Below, piece by piece: positions 19,801 through 28,630 of a DNA stretch of 55,439 bases. Position 1 is the first letter of the stretch, and each line of letters opens with the position of its first letter. The position numbers and the translations under genes are program-made. This stretch comes from an uncultured Flavobacteriales bacterium. GTDB lineage: Bacteria; Bacteroidota; Bacteroidia; Flavobacteriales; Crocinitomicaceae. The stretch is taken from the NCBI GenBank assembly GCA_946482515.1, contig CAMLRS010000020.1:1-55439 (forward strand), read 5' to 3'. The notes beneath the pieces were generated by a model. It had not been told where the DNA came from and made no database searches. It worked only from the letters and a program-made list of their open reading frames with translations.

Positions 19801-21127
19801 AGTTACAACAACTTATACCGTAACGGGTACCACGAACGGTTGTAGCGGAACTGCCACCGCAACGGTGACGGTAAATCCGATACCTGTTCCATCCGCAGCC
19901 AACAACGGGCCTTTGTGTCCGGGAGCGCAGCTCAATTTAACGGCTTCGGGAGGTGGAGCAGGAGCGACCTATTCCTGGACGGGACCGTCGTTTAGTTCGC
20001 CCAACCAGAATCCAACCATTGCGGCTGTTACGAATGCCAATGCCGGAACTTACACCGTAACGGTTACGGAAAACGGCTGTTCGGCTACGGCTTCCACAAC
20101 GGTGACGGTTTTCCCGGTTGCTTCCACAGCGATCAATCCGGCCGGGCCATTCTGCATCGATAACGGCGTTGTAACACTCACGGCTGCAAGTCCGGGCGGA
20201 ACCTGGTCGGGAACAGGTATTACCGATCCGAATGCAGGAACCTTTGATCCGGCTGCGGCCCAACAGGGATCGCATGTTGTGACGTATACGCTTCCGGGCA
20301 ACTGTACCTCAGCTTCAACGGCAACAATTGTGGTCAATGAGCTGCCAACGGTTGCGTTTTCTGCCAACGTGGTGTCTGGTTGTGAGCCGCTGGTGGTCCA
20401 GTTTACAGACAATTCGACGCCGGCAGGACAGCAGGTGCTCTGGAATTTCGGCGACGGGCAGACATCCACAACGCCTGGCGTCGTAACGCACACCTATAAT
20501 GGGAATAACTGCTTCGATGTAACGCTGACGATAACAGATGCCAACGGTTGTTCAGGCAGTTTATCTGAAACGAATATGATCTGCGTCACCGAGCGTCCGG
20601 AAGCTGCATTTTCCGTTGGAGATGCTTCCATGCCGGTAACCGATCCGGTATTCCAGTTCTCAAACAGCTCGACAGGAGCCGATACGTATTTATGGAACTT
20701 CGGCGATGGCACGAATTCAAGTGCGACGAGTCCTTCGCATACGTATCCGCAGACACCCGGGAACTATACGGTAACACTAACAGCGACCAGCGCGAATGGC
20801 TGTTTCGATGTAACGACCCAGATTGTGAAGGTGTATGAAGACCTGTTGTTCTTTATCCCGAACGCGTTTACGCCAAACGGCGATGAGCACAACAACGAGT
20901 TCAAACCGGTCTTTACTTCCGGCTTCGATCCGTACAGCTTCAGCATGTTTATTTACAACCGCTGGGGCGAAGTGGTGTTCGAATCACACGATGTAAATGC
21001 CGCCTGGGACGGAACCTATGACGGTAAAGTCGTGAAAGAAGGCGCGTATACGTGGACGATCCAGTTCCGTGATTCGGAATCGGATAAGAAATACAAATAC
21101 GACGGGCACTTTATGGTTCTACGCTGA
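16847..21127 (+). CDS. Giant T9SS type B adhesin-like protein (gliding-motility C-terminal domain)
   Basis: A 1426-residue exported protein. Signal peptide at about 1-32. Residues 33-325 are a beta-rich N-terminal region (GIDAELIVFRGAIKTNFIL). Residues 330-480 are rich in cysteine. Residues 571-1014 are six tandem 74-residue Ig-like repeats, each starting VTVNSxTIC and containing two cysteines that could pair. Then come an Ig-like domain and two PKD domains at about 1160-1330 (LWNFGDG, YLWNFGDG). The last ~85 residues (FIPNAFTPNGDEHNNEF ... YNRWGEVVFE ... KEGAYTWTIQF) are the type B sorting domain, which delivers proteins to the cell surface. The likely role is adhesion or gliding-associated surface structure. 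Stop lies 5 bases from the convergent methyltransferase gene. Confidence 0.9.
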   Translation: MKNTCPTIGPKASTFLVLLCLLFTGSPAFLLAQEQQMKAGGYNLTSFSEPFVSSATEADWKRYNDPSYYDHPEFGKLPFDAPCVNCVENLSKRKADERYFINVDRPSEFYQQKSLGLLCEEKNGDWLTINHHLRPDGNGNYRSAMHRDPAGIEPGSKRAYIHTAEGKTYFNQWQLYTRTGESEVLQAEADWSHFTAGDDGIYITDVFPGIDAELIVFRGAIKTNFILKTNQFGTFGELIFRDRYDTPGASSVHSEYGWTESGDGAVFIRSGMTDVLQMNESVLFAKEGPKELVQAGSYRIHENNVDVVVPFNWINDNIGNYHLVVDPLVTATNTLAQASITGSMYNTSCGWDNSCDYTLTVARPANSTITDATFSMVYTATGACWLEDGAMRFSYGSCVSPANPLYWTCQLIGGGTCTGTNLSFFNTMGSCFPASGCTPQNINFTFKFYRRCYGPTGCNNSCIGAGSPLSITVTGRTLEYTNTVTPITVSSTTICQGQSITANTSASYGVPNYTYNWSLNASGTPSVGTGAPATINFPTAGTFTLYSIVTDACGNQITASRTITVNPAPTVTVNSPTICAGGTATLNATGAGSYTWSPATNLSATTGATVTSTTPTTITYTVTGTASGCTGTATATVTVNPIPVVTVNSPTICAGDPATLTATGADAYTWSPTTALSPTSGSPVTATPAATTTYTVTGTTNGCSGTATSTVTVNPDPVVTVNSPTICPGDVATLNATGAASFTWSPATDLSATTGATVTSTTPTTTTYTVTGTTGNCSGTATATVTVAATPVVTVNSETICTGASAILTATGAGSYTWSPATGLSATTGTTVTATPATTTTYTVTGTTGNCSGTATSTVTVNPNPVVTVNSETICAGASATLTATGADSYSWSPATNLSSTIGSPVTANPPATTTYVVTGTTNGCTGTANAIVTVNPNPVVSVNSPTICAGSTATLNAAGAGSFSWSPATNLSATTGATVTSTTPVTTTYTVTGTTNGCSGTATATVTVNPIPVPSAANNGPLCPGAQLNLTASGGGAGATYSWTGPSFSSPNQNPTIAAVTNANAGTYTVTVTENGCSATASTTVTVFPVASTAINPAGPFCIDNGVVTLTAASPGGTWSGTGITDPNAGTFDPAAAQQGSHVVTYTLPGNCTSASTATIVVNELPTVAFSANVVSGCEPLVVQFTDNSTPAGQQVLWNFGDGQTSTTPGVVTHTYNGNNCFDVTLTITDANGCSGSLSETNMICVTERPEAAFSVGDASMPVTDPVFQFSNSSTGADTYLWNFGDGTNSSATSPSHTYPQTPGNYTVTLTATSANGCFDVTTQIVKVYEDLLFFIPNAFTPNGDEHNNEFKPVFTSGFDPYSFSMFIYNRWGEVVFESHDVNAAWDGTYDGKVVKEGAYTWTIQFRDSESDKKYKYDGHFMVLR
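18557..19888 (+). repeat. Six tandem 222-bp coding repeats in the adhesin gene
   Basis: Six in-frame units of exactly 222 bp (74 residues) run without gaps from V571 to V1014. Units share TWSPAT, TTYTVTGT and GTAT.TVTVNP motifs. Units 1, 3 and 6 share an ATLNATGAGS/ATTGATVTSTTP variant, while 4 and 5 share a NSETIC variant, suggesting shuffling by recombination. Confidence 0.9.
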
Positions 21128-21132
21128 TCAGC

Positions 21133-21849
21133 TTATTTTCCTTTGCCGATAGCGAACATCACCGGATTTTTAGCCAGGTCGTAAGCGTTCTCGCGCCAGT
21201 CAGCAACAGTGCGCGTCTGAATGCGTTCGGTGTGCAGGGTGAGGTTGCAGGCAATACACAATAAGGTATCGTCATCGAGCTCGTTCAACAGATCATCGAG
21301 CACATGCATATTGCGGAAAGGCGTATCCATAAACAAATGCGTTTCGCCAGTGCGGCGCATTTTGGCTTCCAGGTCCTTCAATTTGCGGATGCGTTCCTTC
21401 TTTTCTTTCGGCAGATAGCCATGAAAGCTGAATTGCTGGCCGTTGAAGCCACTTCCGATCAGTGTTAAGAGAATGGAGCTCGGTCCGACCATCGGCACCA
21501 CGCGGATATTGTTTTCATGGGCCAATGCTACGAGTACGCTGCCCGGATCGGCAATACCCGGACAACCGGCTTCGCTCATGATACCTACACTTTCACCGCT
21601 TTTCAATGTGCGGATCAGCCCCATCAGCTCGGGAGCCGTGGTGTTTTTGTTCATGATCGTAAACTGCGATTCGTCGATCGGGAAGGAGCGATCCAGCTTG
21701 CGGAGGTAGCGCCGTGCAGATTTCACTTCTTCTACGGCAAAATGACGCAGACCGATAGCAATTTCTGCTACGGCAGCTGGTGTGATGTGTTCGGTTTGTT
21801 CGCTTCCCAGTGTATTGGGAATCAGGTATAGCAATCCTTTATCGCTCAT
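21133..21849 (-). CDS. RsmI-like SAM-dependent methyltransferase (tetrapyrrole methylase fold)
   Basis: A 238-residue cytosolic enzyme. It has the RsmI-type loop SEAGCPGIADPG (about 92-103) and VPMVGPSSIL, which bind S-adenosylmethionine in the tetrapyrrole-methylase fold. RsmI 2'-O-methylates cytidine 1402 of 16S rRNA; this shorter form (usual RsmI about 280 residues) starts directly at LYLIPNTLG and is a common Bacteroidota variant, so the substrate is less certain. Its ATG overlaps the stop of the phosphatase gene by four bases (ATGA), so they are cotranscribed. Confidence 0.85.
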   Translation of the reverse strand: MSDKGLLYLIPNTLGSEQTEHITPAAVAEIAIGLRHFAVEEVKSARRYLRKLDRSFPIDESQFTIMNKNTTAPELMGLIRTLKSGESVGIMSEAGCPGIADPGSVLVALAHENNIRVVPMVGPSSILLTLIGSGFNGQQFSFHGYLPKEKKERIRKLKDLEAKMRRTGETHLFMDTPFRNMHVLDDLLNELDDDTLLCIACNLTLHTERIQTRTVADWRENAYDLAKNPVMFAIGKGK

Positions 21850-22325
21850 CGGAGGTGGGAGTTATTGGCTAAAAATGCTTCGGTAGTTTGTTCCAGCAAT
21901 TCAATCACATGACGGAAATCGCTGTCGTTGCCGTAATACGGATCTGGCACTTCGCGGCTTTCACCCGGATACAATTCATCCAGGTAGAGGGAAACCTTGC
22001 TGCGATCCTGCTCATTGCGTGCCTGTCGCAGCACGTTATCGCGGTTACTGAGGTCCATGACGAAAATTCGGTCGTAGTGATCGAAATCAGTTACGGTGAA
22101 TTGCCGTGCGCGCAGCTCATCGATGTTCACACCGTAGGTTTTCGACCATTTGCGCATGCGGTGATCGGGTTGTGCGCCTGTATGGTAGTTGGCGGTCCCG
22201 GCCGAATCGACGGTAATGGAAAGACCGCGTTCCTGCACTTTGTGACGGAGCCAGCCATCGGCCATCGGCGAGCGACAGATATTCCCGAGGCAAACCATTA
22301 ATACATTCAGTGTGTTACTTTCCAA
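21846..22325 (-). CDS. Low-molecular-weight protein-tyrosine-phosphatase
   Basis: A 159-residue cytosolic phosphatase. The P-loop VCLGNICRS (about 11-19, C-x5-R) holds the nucleophilic cysteine and arginine, and DPYYG near residue 128 supplies the general acid aspartate. Length is standard. Such enzymes oppose bacterial tyrosine kinases or act on arginine phosphate. First gene of a two-gene operon with the methyltransferase; a TATCTTTG promoter element lies about 20 bases upstream of its ATG, so the leader is short. Confidence 0.93.
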   Translation of the reverse strand: MESNTLNVLMVCLGNICRSPMADGWLRHKVQERGLSITVDSAGTANYHTGAQPDHRMRKWSKTYGVNIDELRARQFTVTDFDHYDRIFVMDLSNRDNVLRQARNEQDRSKVSLYLDELYPGESREVPDPYYGNDSDFRHVIELLEQTTEAFLANNSHLR

Positions 22326-22344
22326 GGTATTCTGATTATGGCTG

Positions 22345-22352
22345 CAAAGATA
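22345..22352 (-). promoter_or_regulatory. Putative -7 element of the phosphatase operon
   Basis: On the minus strand TATCTTTG (in CGTATCTTTGCAGC), identical in context to the element of the ABC-F gene (CGTATCTTTGCA). No correctly spaced -33 TTG. Confidence 0.5.
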
Positions 22353-22555
22353 CGATCTTCAACAGGATGAGCGCACGGTACGATTTCCCGGAAAACAATT
22401 GATTCAGGTGTAAGTATCTCATTTATAATATGTAGTATGCTATAAAATCAGTTGAAAAAGCTTTTCCCGGAATTCAAAAAAGAAGCGATCATACACAAAA
22501 AAATAGTAAAACCGTTAAAATGCTCGTCCGCAACGCCTGTTCGTCCCGATTCAAG

Positions 22556-22582
22556 CTGTTAAATGCTCATTTAACAGTTTTT
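22556..22582 (+). terminator. Terminator-like hairpin upstream of rpoD
   Basis: CTGTTAAAT pairs perfectly with ATTTAACAG (9 bp, loop GCTC) followed by TTTTTAA. There is no upstream plus-strand gene to terminate, so it may be an attenuator in a longer rpoD leader or a binding site. Confidence 0.45.
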
Positions 22583-22656
22583 AAGTCCAACCATCACAAC
22601 TATCAGCATCATATAAACGTTACATTTATGGGTAACACACACCAAGAAGTAGAGCT

Positions 22657-23526
22657 ATGAGACAATTAAAAATCGTCAAACAGGTCACGAACAGGGAAAC
22701 CGCATCACTGGATAAATACCTGCAGGAAATAGGCCGCGTTGAATTAATCTCAGCTGAAGAAGAGGTGGAATTGGCCCGCCGGATTCGACAGGGTGATAAA
22801 CGCGCACTTGAACGACTAACGAAGGCCAACCTTCGCTTTGTTGTGTCCGTTTCGAAACAGTACCAGAACCAGGGACTTTCCCTTCCTGACCTGATCAATG
22901 AAGGTAATCTTGGATTGATCAAGGCTGCTGAGCGTTTCGATGAAACGAGAGGTTTTAAATTTATTTCATACGCCGTGTGGTGGATTCGTCAGTCCATTTT
23001 GCAGGCGCTGGCAGAACAAGCCCGTATTGTAAGGCTTCCGCTCAATAAGATCGGTACGATCAACAAGATCAACCGCGCTTACAGCGAGCTGGAGCAATTG
23101 TACGAGCGCCCGCCTTCCGCTGATGAGCTGGCTGAATTCCTCGAGTGCTCGACAGAAGAAGTGCGCCAGTCACTGGCCAATACCGGTCGCCACGTATCCA
23201 TGGATGCGCCGCTGGTAGAAGGCGATGAGTCGTCTTCCAGTATGTACGATGTATTGCCGAACGATGCTTTGCCAAGTCCGGAAATGGATTTGTACAAGGA
23301 ATCGCTCCGAAAAGATATCGATCGCTCACTGGCCACGCTCACAGGAAGAGAAGGCGATGTGGTGCGACTGTATTACGGCCTGGGTGGCAAACACCCGCTG
23401 ACATTAGAAGAAATTGGCGATTTGTTTGATCTGACCCGCGAACGCGTCCGCCAGATCAAAGAAAAAGCAATCCGTAGATTGAAACATACGTCCCGCAGCC
23501 GGATGCTCAAGACATACCTTGGTTAG
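22657..23526 (+). CDS. rpoD: Primary RNA polymerase sigma factor RpoD/SigA
   Basis: A 289-residue sigma-70 factor of the short Bacteroidota primary type: conserved N-terminus [14 protein letters not shown], region 1.2 (about 17-50), region 2 with [11 protein letters not shown] (103-113) for -7 recognition and melting, region 3 (about 133-210) and region 4 with the helix-turn-helix [18 protein letters not shown] (247-264) for -33 contact. The long non-conserved insert of proteobacterial RpoD is absent, as usual in this phylum. This factor is expected to read the TTG/TAnnTTTG promoters seen in the window. Its stop overlaps the priA stop tail to tail. Confidence 0.95.
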   Translation: MRQLKIVKQVTNRETASLDKYLQEIGRVELISAEEEVELARRIRQGDKRALERLTKANLRFVVSVSKQYQNQGLSLPDLINEGNLGLIKAAERFDETRGFKFISYAVWWIRQSILQALAEQARIVRLPLNKIGTINKINRAYSELEQLYERPPSADELAEFLECSTEEVRQSLANTGRHVSMDAPLVEGDESSSSMYDVLPNDALPSPEMDLYKESLRKDIDRSLATLTGREGDVVRLYYGLGGKHPLTLEEIGDLFDLTRERVRQIKEKAIRRLKHTSRSRMLKTYLG

Positions 23527-26003
23527 ACGGGATCGACGTCCACAATCAATCGGACAGGTTTAAAGCGAGGAACGCTGTAGAATTGATCCGTTAATTCGCG
23601 CAGCCGTTCCTTGACTTTATGCTGTGGAGCCTGATGCTCTACCTTCAACATGATTTCTTTCAGGTAATAGTTCTGGATGCGCGCTATCGGCGGAAATTCC
23701 GGACCTAATACACGCTCGTGGAAAACGGCTTTCAACTGCTGACCAAATGCGTGTGCGGCTTCGTTCACCAGGTTCTGGTCCTTGTGTTTGATCGTAAAGA
23801 CAATCAGTTTATAAAACGGCGGGTAGAAGAAATTGCGTCGTTCCACCAGTTCGTTGACGGCAAACGTATCGTAATCGTGTTCAATTACTTTCTGAATCAC
23901 CCAATGATCGGGCTGCCCGGTCTGGATGATCACTTTCCCCCGTTTCTGGCGTCGGCCGGCACGACCTGCAACCTGGCTCATCAGCTGGAAAGCATGCTCA
24001 AATGCCCGGAAATCGGTTTTGTTCAGCATTAAATCCGCGTCGAGGATGCCCACAAGGCCTACATGGTCGAAATCGAGGCCTTTGGCGATCATCTGCGTAC
24101 CGATCAACACATCGATCGCGTGTGCTTCAAAATCACTGATCAGCTGCTGGTAGCTGTTCTTCGAGCGCGTGGAATCGTAATCCATACGGGCTACACGTAC
24201 ATCAGGCATCAGTAGCGAAAGATCGTCTTCTATTTTTTCCGTACCGAATCCCAGCATTTTCAGGCGATTGCTGCCACAGGCCGGACAGGTTCCTATCGGT
24301 GGCATGTGGTAGCTGCAATGGTGGCATTTCAGCAGGTTGGATTGCTTGTGATAAGTCAGTGTCGTGTCGCAGTTCACGCAATTCGGGCTGTAGCCGCACA
24401 ATTCGCACGACCAAAGCGGCGTGTAGCCACGACGGTTCTGGAAAAGGATCACCTGCTCTTTTCGCTCCAGCGCCGCTTTCATTTCTTCCAGCAGAAACGA
24501 AGAGAAATGCCCGTTGACGGTTTTCTGCATGCGTTCCTTTTTCATATCCGCACAGCAGATTTCCGGCAGCTTAACGGTGCTGTAACGCTCGGTCAATTGC
24601 GCATGACCGTATTTGTTCTCGCGTACGTTATTGAACGACTCAATGGCTGGTGTGGCGCTTCCCAGCAGGGTTTTGGTCTTGAAGAGCGCGGCCAGCACCA
24701 ATGCAGCATCGCGGCCGTTGTAACGCGGCGCGGGGTCCTGTTGTTTGTACGTTCCTTCGTGCTCTTCGTCTACGATCACCAGTCCAAGGTCGCGGAACGG
24801 CAGGAAAATGGACGAACGGGCACCGACCACCACGCGGTAATGACGCGGATCGTTTGCCAGTACTTTCTGCCAGATCTCCACGCGTTCGTTGTTGTTGAAG
24901 CGCGAATGATACACGCCGATCTGTTCGCCGAAATAAGCCGAAAGCCGTTGAATCAGCTGCGTGGTCAGCGCGATTTCAGGCACAAGGAACAATACCTGTT
25001 TGCCTTTTTCAAGCGCTTCACGGATGAGGTGAATGTAGATCTCTGTTTTTCCGGAACCGGTGATTCCCTGAAGGAGAATCGTGTCTTTTTCTTCGAACTG
25101 CTGATGAATGGAATCCAATGCCGCCTGTTGGTGGTCGGACAAAACCGGGAAGGAGAATCCACTGGCTCCGTTGGTCTGCAGCCGCGATATTTCAATGCGC
25201 TCGGAGCGGATGATGCCTTTTTTCTCGAGTGTGTTCAATACGGAAACGGAAGCGCCTTTTTCTTCCAGTGTTCGGCGAAGCACAGGTGCACTTTCGCCGT
25301 CCTTGTAACCACCTTCCTGGAGGAGCAGAATGAGCGCGTGTTCCTGCTTTTGCAGGGATGTTTTAGCTGTCATTTCGGCCAGCACCATTTGCAACGCTTC
25401 GTCGTTGGCGAAGGCCTCTTCCAGCTGAATGAAAATAGCCGTTTTCGGGGTGAATTTCCCCATGATCTCTTCCTGCGAAAGCACCACGCGGCGCTCGATG
25501 AGCTTTTTGATAATGGGCTGAATGGTCTTGATACCAACGATCTCGGCAATTTCTTTCAGCGACAGTACTTCCTGAATTTCGAGCGCTTCCACGATGATGT
25601 ATTCGCGGTCGTCGAGTGAAACGGCTTTCGGGTCGTAATCCGGGTGCATGACGATCTTCGTTTCACTGGCGAGCTTGAAATTGGCCGGCAAGGCGGCGTT
25701 CATCACATCGCCGATCGGAGCCATGTAGTAAGCCGAAATCCAGCGCCAGAAACGGTATTGAGCTGCTGTGATCAACGGCTCGTCGTCGAGAATATGTTCG
25801 ATGTATTTGGCCTGGTAATGCAGCGGAATGTCTTCGTGAATGCGCGTTACCAAAGCGGTGTAGAGCTTGCCTTTCAGCGGAACGACCACACGCGTGAACA
25901 GCTTAACGTGCGGATTCATTTCGAACGGAACGCGGTAGGTGAATTCCTGGCTGATGGAGACAGGAATGATCACATCCACAAAGATCGTCTGGCGTTCGCT
26001 CAT
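23523..26003 (-). CDS. priA: Primosomal protein N' (replication restart helicase PriA)
   Basis: An 826-residue superfamily 2 DNA helicase that reloads replisomes at stalled forks. The N-terminal 3' DNA-binding domain (about 1-110) and a winged-helix region precede Walker A GITGSGKT (313-320), the DEEH box at 412-415, and two zinc-binding CxxC clusters ([23 protein letters not shown] at about 520-560), then helicase motifs V/VI ([21 protein letters not shown]). Longer than the ~730-residue E. coli enzyme, normal for Bacteroidota. The last four bases overlap the rpoD 3' end. Confidence 0.96.
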   Translation of the reverse strand: MSERQTIFVDVIIPVSISQEFTYRVPFEMNPHVKLFTRVVVPLKGKLYTALVTRIHEDIPLHYQAKYIEHILDDEPLITAAQYRFWRWISAYYMAPIGDVMNAALPANFKLASETKIVMHPDYDPKAVSLDDREYIIVEALEIQEVLSLKEIAEIVGIKTIQPIIKKLIERRVVLSQEEIMGKFTPKTAIFIQLEEAFANDEALQMVLAEMTAKTSLQKQEHALILLLQEGGYKDGESAPVLRRTLEEKGASVSVLNTLEKKGIIRSERIEISRLQTNGASGFSFPVLSDHQQAALDSIHQQFEEKDTILLQGITGSGKTEIYIHLIREALEKGKQVLFLVPEIALTTQLIQRLSAYFGEQIGVYHSRFNNNERVEIWQKVLANDPRHYRVVVGARSSIFLPFRDLGLVIVDEEHEGTYKQQDPAPRYNGRDAALVLAALFKTKTLLGSATPAIESFNNVRENKYGHAQLTERYSTVKLPEICCADMKKERMQKTVNGHFSSFLLEEMKAALERKEQVILFQNRRGYTPLWSCELCGYSPNCVNCDTTLTYHKQSNLLKCHHCSYHMPPIGTCPACGSNRLKMLGFGTEKIEDDLSLLMPDVRVARMDYDSTRSKNSYQQLISDFEAHAIDVLIGTQMIAKGLDFDHVGLVGILDADLMLNKTDFRAFEHAFQLMSQVAGRAGRRQKRGKVIIQTGQPDHWVIQKVIEHDYDTFAVNELVERRNFFYPPFYKLIVFTIKHKDQNLVNEAAHAFGQQLKAVFHERVLGPEFPPIARIQNYYLKEIMLKVEHQAPQHKVKERLRELTDQFYSVPRFKPVRLIVDVDPV

Positions 26004-26063
26004 GGCGATAAAGGTAAGCAGGATTCACCACAAATGTGAGGTGTTTGCTGCCGGATTTTGCAA

Positions 26064-27140
26064 TCAGTCGCAGTAATAGTCTGCCAGCTGGTCGAGCGGA
26101 ATCCCACTACAGAAAGACAAGTTCCCGGTGTACGCACCTATGCAGAGCTCGCGGGTGGAATTGGCATCGATGGCGCGTATGTGCGGCGGTTCATTGACGA
26201 AATCGGCCTTTTCCTGCACAATGGTTTGCCGGGAAGCGAATAATCCGATCACGTTCAGTCCATTGGTGGCTGTGAGGTTGGTGTAGGACGGCTTGTTCTG
26301 AGCAAAAGATCCGGAAGGCTTGTTGACGATCAGATAGGTGGCTAATTCGTGAGAACCGCCTGTAACAATTACTCTCATACGCTTGAACTCACGCCGGTAA
26401 ATAGCAGGATTGTTCGTGACGTTGTTGCGCATGAGCTCATAAAAAACCGCACCCACGGCGGTGAATTTCGGGTTGGTTCCCCAATCGGTACTGTGTTGTT
26501 CACCAACCTTCCAGATAAAGGATTTTTCCGTTGGTACGCCGGCAATGTATTCATTGAAAAAGACCTGGATGCGGCAATCGACCACTTTTGCTGTGCCGGG
26601 AAGGATATTGAAAACGGTGTTGCGGTAGCCATCGTCGGCAACATTGTAAGGGGCAAACGTGAAGCTTTCGTAATAAAACGGTGACTGAATACTGAGGTTC
26701 TTCACCAGCTTGGTTTCGCCGTAAATATGGTGTTCACCGTTGTTGATGTTGATATCGATGTGATAAGTAGCGTTGGGGAAAAGCGTCGCTTTGAAGTAAT
26801 ACACTTTTTGTTCGGGATTGTAAAAAACGCCGGATTGCTTATCGGTCAGTATCGTGTCGTTCAGTTCCCAGCTGCGAACGATTAGTCCGTTCATTTTTTC
26901 CGTAATGGTGGCTGAAACCACGGGGAAATAGCTGGAATCGGGAATTTGCGCGACTTCAAGACCGTTATTGGCTCCTGAAAAAGCACGCGTGATCTTTATA
27001 TAGTGGATACTATCAGCCTGGTTCAGCAAACCGTATACGATTGCGGTTTTTTTGTAATCGGCTGTGAAATCGATCTTGTCGTTGCAGGATGACAGCAGCA
27101 AAAGTGCAAGCAGCGGTAGAAAGAAGTGAATCGTTCTCAT
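26064..27140 (-). CDS. DUF4249 lipoprotein, paralogue 1
   Basis: A 358-residue predicted lipoprotein. From the ATG at 27140 the N-terminus MRTIHFFLPLLALLLLSSC gives a lipobox LSSC; a GTG 16 codons upstream is also in frame but would spoil the signal peptide. The mature part is beta-rich with the DUF4249 pattern (IVYGLLNQADSIHYIKI, KVYYFKA). DUF4249 proteins in Bacteroidota are usually partners of TonB-dependent receptors; none is adjacent here. It is roughly 60% identical by eye over the N-terminal half to the gene at 28631-29716, so the pair is a tandem duplication now separated by an opposite-strand gene. Confidence 0.83.
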   Translation of the reverse strand: MRTIHFFLPLLALLLLSSCNDKIDFTADYKKTAIVYGLLNQADSIHYIKITRAFSGANNGLEVAQIPDSSYFPVVSATITEKMNGLIVRSWELNDTILTDKQSGVFYNPEQKVYYFKATLFPNATYHIDININNGEHHIYGETKLVKNLSIQSPFYYESFTFAPYNVADDGYRNTVFNILPGTAKVVDCRIQVFFNEYIAGVPTEKSFIWKVGEQHSTDWGTNPKFTAVGAVFYELMRNNVTNNPAIYRREFKRMRVIVTGGSHELATYLIVNKPSGSFAQNKPSYTNLTATNGLNVIGLFASRQTIVQEKADFVNEPPHIRAIDANSTRELCIGAYTGNLSFCSGIPLDQLADYYCD

Positions 27141-27326
27141 GTGGTCTCTTGGGTACTGCAAAATACACAATTCGGTGATCACTTGCACTTAACTTTAGTC
27201 AAGAAAAGAGGCTGTTAAATCAATGGAAAACAAAAAGACCATCCCGGAATTCAGTGAGGGATTAAATACCTGATGTTGGTCAAAAGGGAGTACTCATCTG
27301 CTTCTACCTTGCGAAAAAAACAAGTT

Positions 27327-28568
27327 ATGAAAACTGCATTATTTATTCTAAGTATGGCCGCGTTAACATGCTATGGCCAAACCGCCGATTGCGATTGCTC
27401 TCCGGCATTGAACGAAGCCTTGAAAACGCGCATTTCCTCAACCGAATACCGGGATTTCAAAAATTGGTTATATGATTATTTCCGGAGTGACGAAACAACC
27501 CGAATCGCCAAAAAGCAACAGTCGGGTAGTAGCTGGTCAGCAGGAATCAAAGCGGTAATTGAAGCCATTCCTGTTAGCGGGAATGCTGGCGGGCAAAGTT
27601 CTTCTTCAAGTGATAACCAGCGCTATTACCATATGGAAAAAATCTATGAGCATCAGAATTATCTCACAGACGAGCAGTTTAACGAATTCATTTCCGAGAA
27701 ATTCGATGTTAACCAGCTGGAAGCTTACAAAGCCTGTCTGGAATTATGCGGGCACCTCAAAAAAAGTCCACAAGGTATTTCATATGTCATTGGCGGTGAC
27801 GTGGCAACTGAGCTCTTTATTCAGGTGACTTTCAACGCACAGGCAGGAGGAGGTCGTGTAACGTTTGCGGGAAATGCAACATACACGAATCTTGAACCTA
27901 TCGGGGAGCTGTTGTTCAAAGACGGGTTGGTTATAACGGACAGACAAACCAAAACCCAATACTTTCGTAGGCTCGATCCGTCCAAGCCTGCTTCCTTTAC
28001 TTTTAATCCTGTGGAATCCATCGCTGTTGGCTCCATAGAGTTACCAGCTTCCAGCACCGGGAAACCGGAAGCGATGCCCATCGGAACGATTGTAAGCTCC
28101 GTGCTGCCTTACGGAGCTTTCCTGGAAGCTAACAGATTGCCGGAATCAGGCGATATGGCTAAAGTAGCCTGGGTACCATGCGATGGCAGAAACGTTGCAG
28201 CCAGTAAATACGGAAAGTTCGCCGGCGTCGTACCCGATCTTCGCGGAGTTTTCCTGCGAGGGATCAACGAATATGCAGTTCCGTATCCAGGAGTCAGTCC
28301 TGTCAGTGCAGAGCGGAAAAATCCCGATAATACAACTGCCGGACAGTTTCAGGCTGATGAATTGAAGACACATAAGCATAAAATCTTCGCGAAATCAGGA
28401 AGTAATGGAAACGAGGAAAACCTGCCTCCAAAAGGTGGTGAAATCGGTGTTTCAGGTGATAACAGAGGAACACCTGAATATGCCGACCGTAATATCATTG
28501 CTGAAACCGGTGGAACGGAGACACGACCGAAGAATGTAACGGTGTACTACTACATTCGCATCAACTGA
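27327..28568 (+). CDS. Secreted protein with phage tail-collar-like C-terminal domain
   Basis: 413 residues from the ATG at 27327 (the frame is open 18 codons further, but this ATG starts a good signal peptide, MKTALFILSMAALTCYGQ). Residues 20-150 are helical and cysteine-bearing, with a Ser/Gly-rich stretch around 85-95. Residues 165-250 are beta-rich. Residues about 255-413 match the collar/receptor-tip module of short tail fibres: MPIGTIVSS, VAWVPCDGRNV, VPDLRGVFLRG, QADELKTHKHK and the terminal ETRPKNVTVYYYIRIN. Such domains form trimeric, often metal-binding (HxH) tips in phages; here it is on an exported cell protein with no phage genes around. It lies between two DUF4249 paralogues on the other strand and ends at a shared terminator. 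Confidence 0.78.
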   Translation: MKTALFILSMAALTCYGQTADCDCSPALNEALKTRISSTEYRDFKNWLYDYFRSDETTRIAKKQQSGSSWSAGIKAVIEAIPVSGNAGGQSSSSSDNQRYYHMEKIYEHQNYLTDEQFNEFISEKFDVNQLEAYKACLELCGHLKKSPQGISYVIGGDVATELFIQVTFNAQAGGGRVTFAGNATYTNLEPIGELLFKDGLVITDRQTKTQYFRRLDPSKPASFTFNPVESIAVGSIELPASSTGKPEAMPIGTIVSSVLPYGAFLEANRLPESGDMAKVAWVPCDGRNVAASKYGKFAGVVPDLRGVFLRGINEYAVPYPGVSPVSAERKNPDNTTAGQFQADELKTHKHKIFAKSGSNGNEENLPPKGGEIGVSGDNRGTPEYADRNIIAETGGTETRPKNVTVYYYIRIN

Positions 28569-28579
28569 TCAATAACAAA

Positions 28580-28610
28580 AAAGGGCTGTCTACTTTTGAG
28601 ACAGCCCTTT
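28580..28610. terminator. Bidirectional terminator between the collar-domain gene and DUF4249 paralogue 2
   Basis: AAAGGGCTGTCT and AGACAGCCCTTT form a perfect 12-bp stem around ACTTTTG, with an A-run before and T-run within the stem end; it serves both converging genes. Confidence 0.85.
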
Positions 28611-28630
28611 CAATTGTATGTTACCTGCAA

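Larger units (their letters stand above)
22326..22656. other. Divergent regulatory region of the phosphatase operon and rpoD
   Basis: 331 bases without a gene. Contents: minus-strand TATCTTTG at 22345-22352; AT-rich centre (about 22420-22520); a near-direct repeat GTTAAAATGCTC (22514) and GTTAAATGCTC (22558); the hairpin at 22556-22582; and a weak plus-strand TACATTTA at 22621-22628, 36 bases before the rpoD ATG. None of the AACTC-type repeats occurs here. Confidence 0.5.

Noticed and set aside
18557..19888. Regular 222-bp repeats considered as a CRISPR or non-coding array
   Set aside because: The whole array is one open frame coding Ig-like modules, with no unique spacers.
24306..25619. 437-residue open frame antisense to priA
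   Set aside because: It lies entirely within priA, whose helicase motifs are complete; the antisense translation is biased in composition and shows no domain. Same reasoning for other long antisense frames over htpG (13935-14894), the S9 peptidase (38740-39669), the receptor (44097-45287) and endonuclease I (46384-47598).
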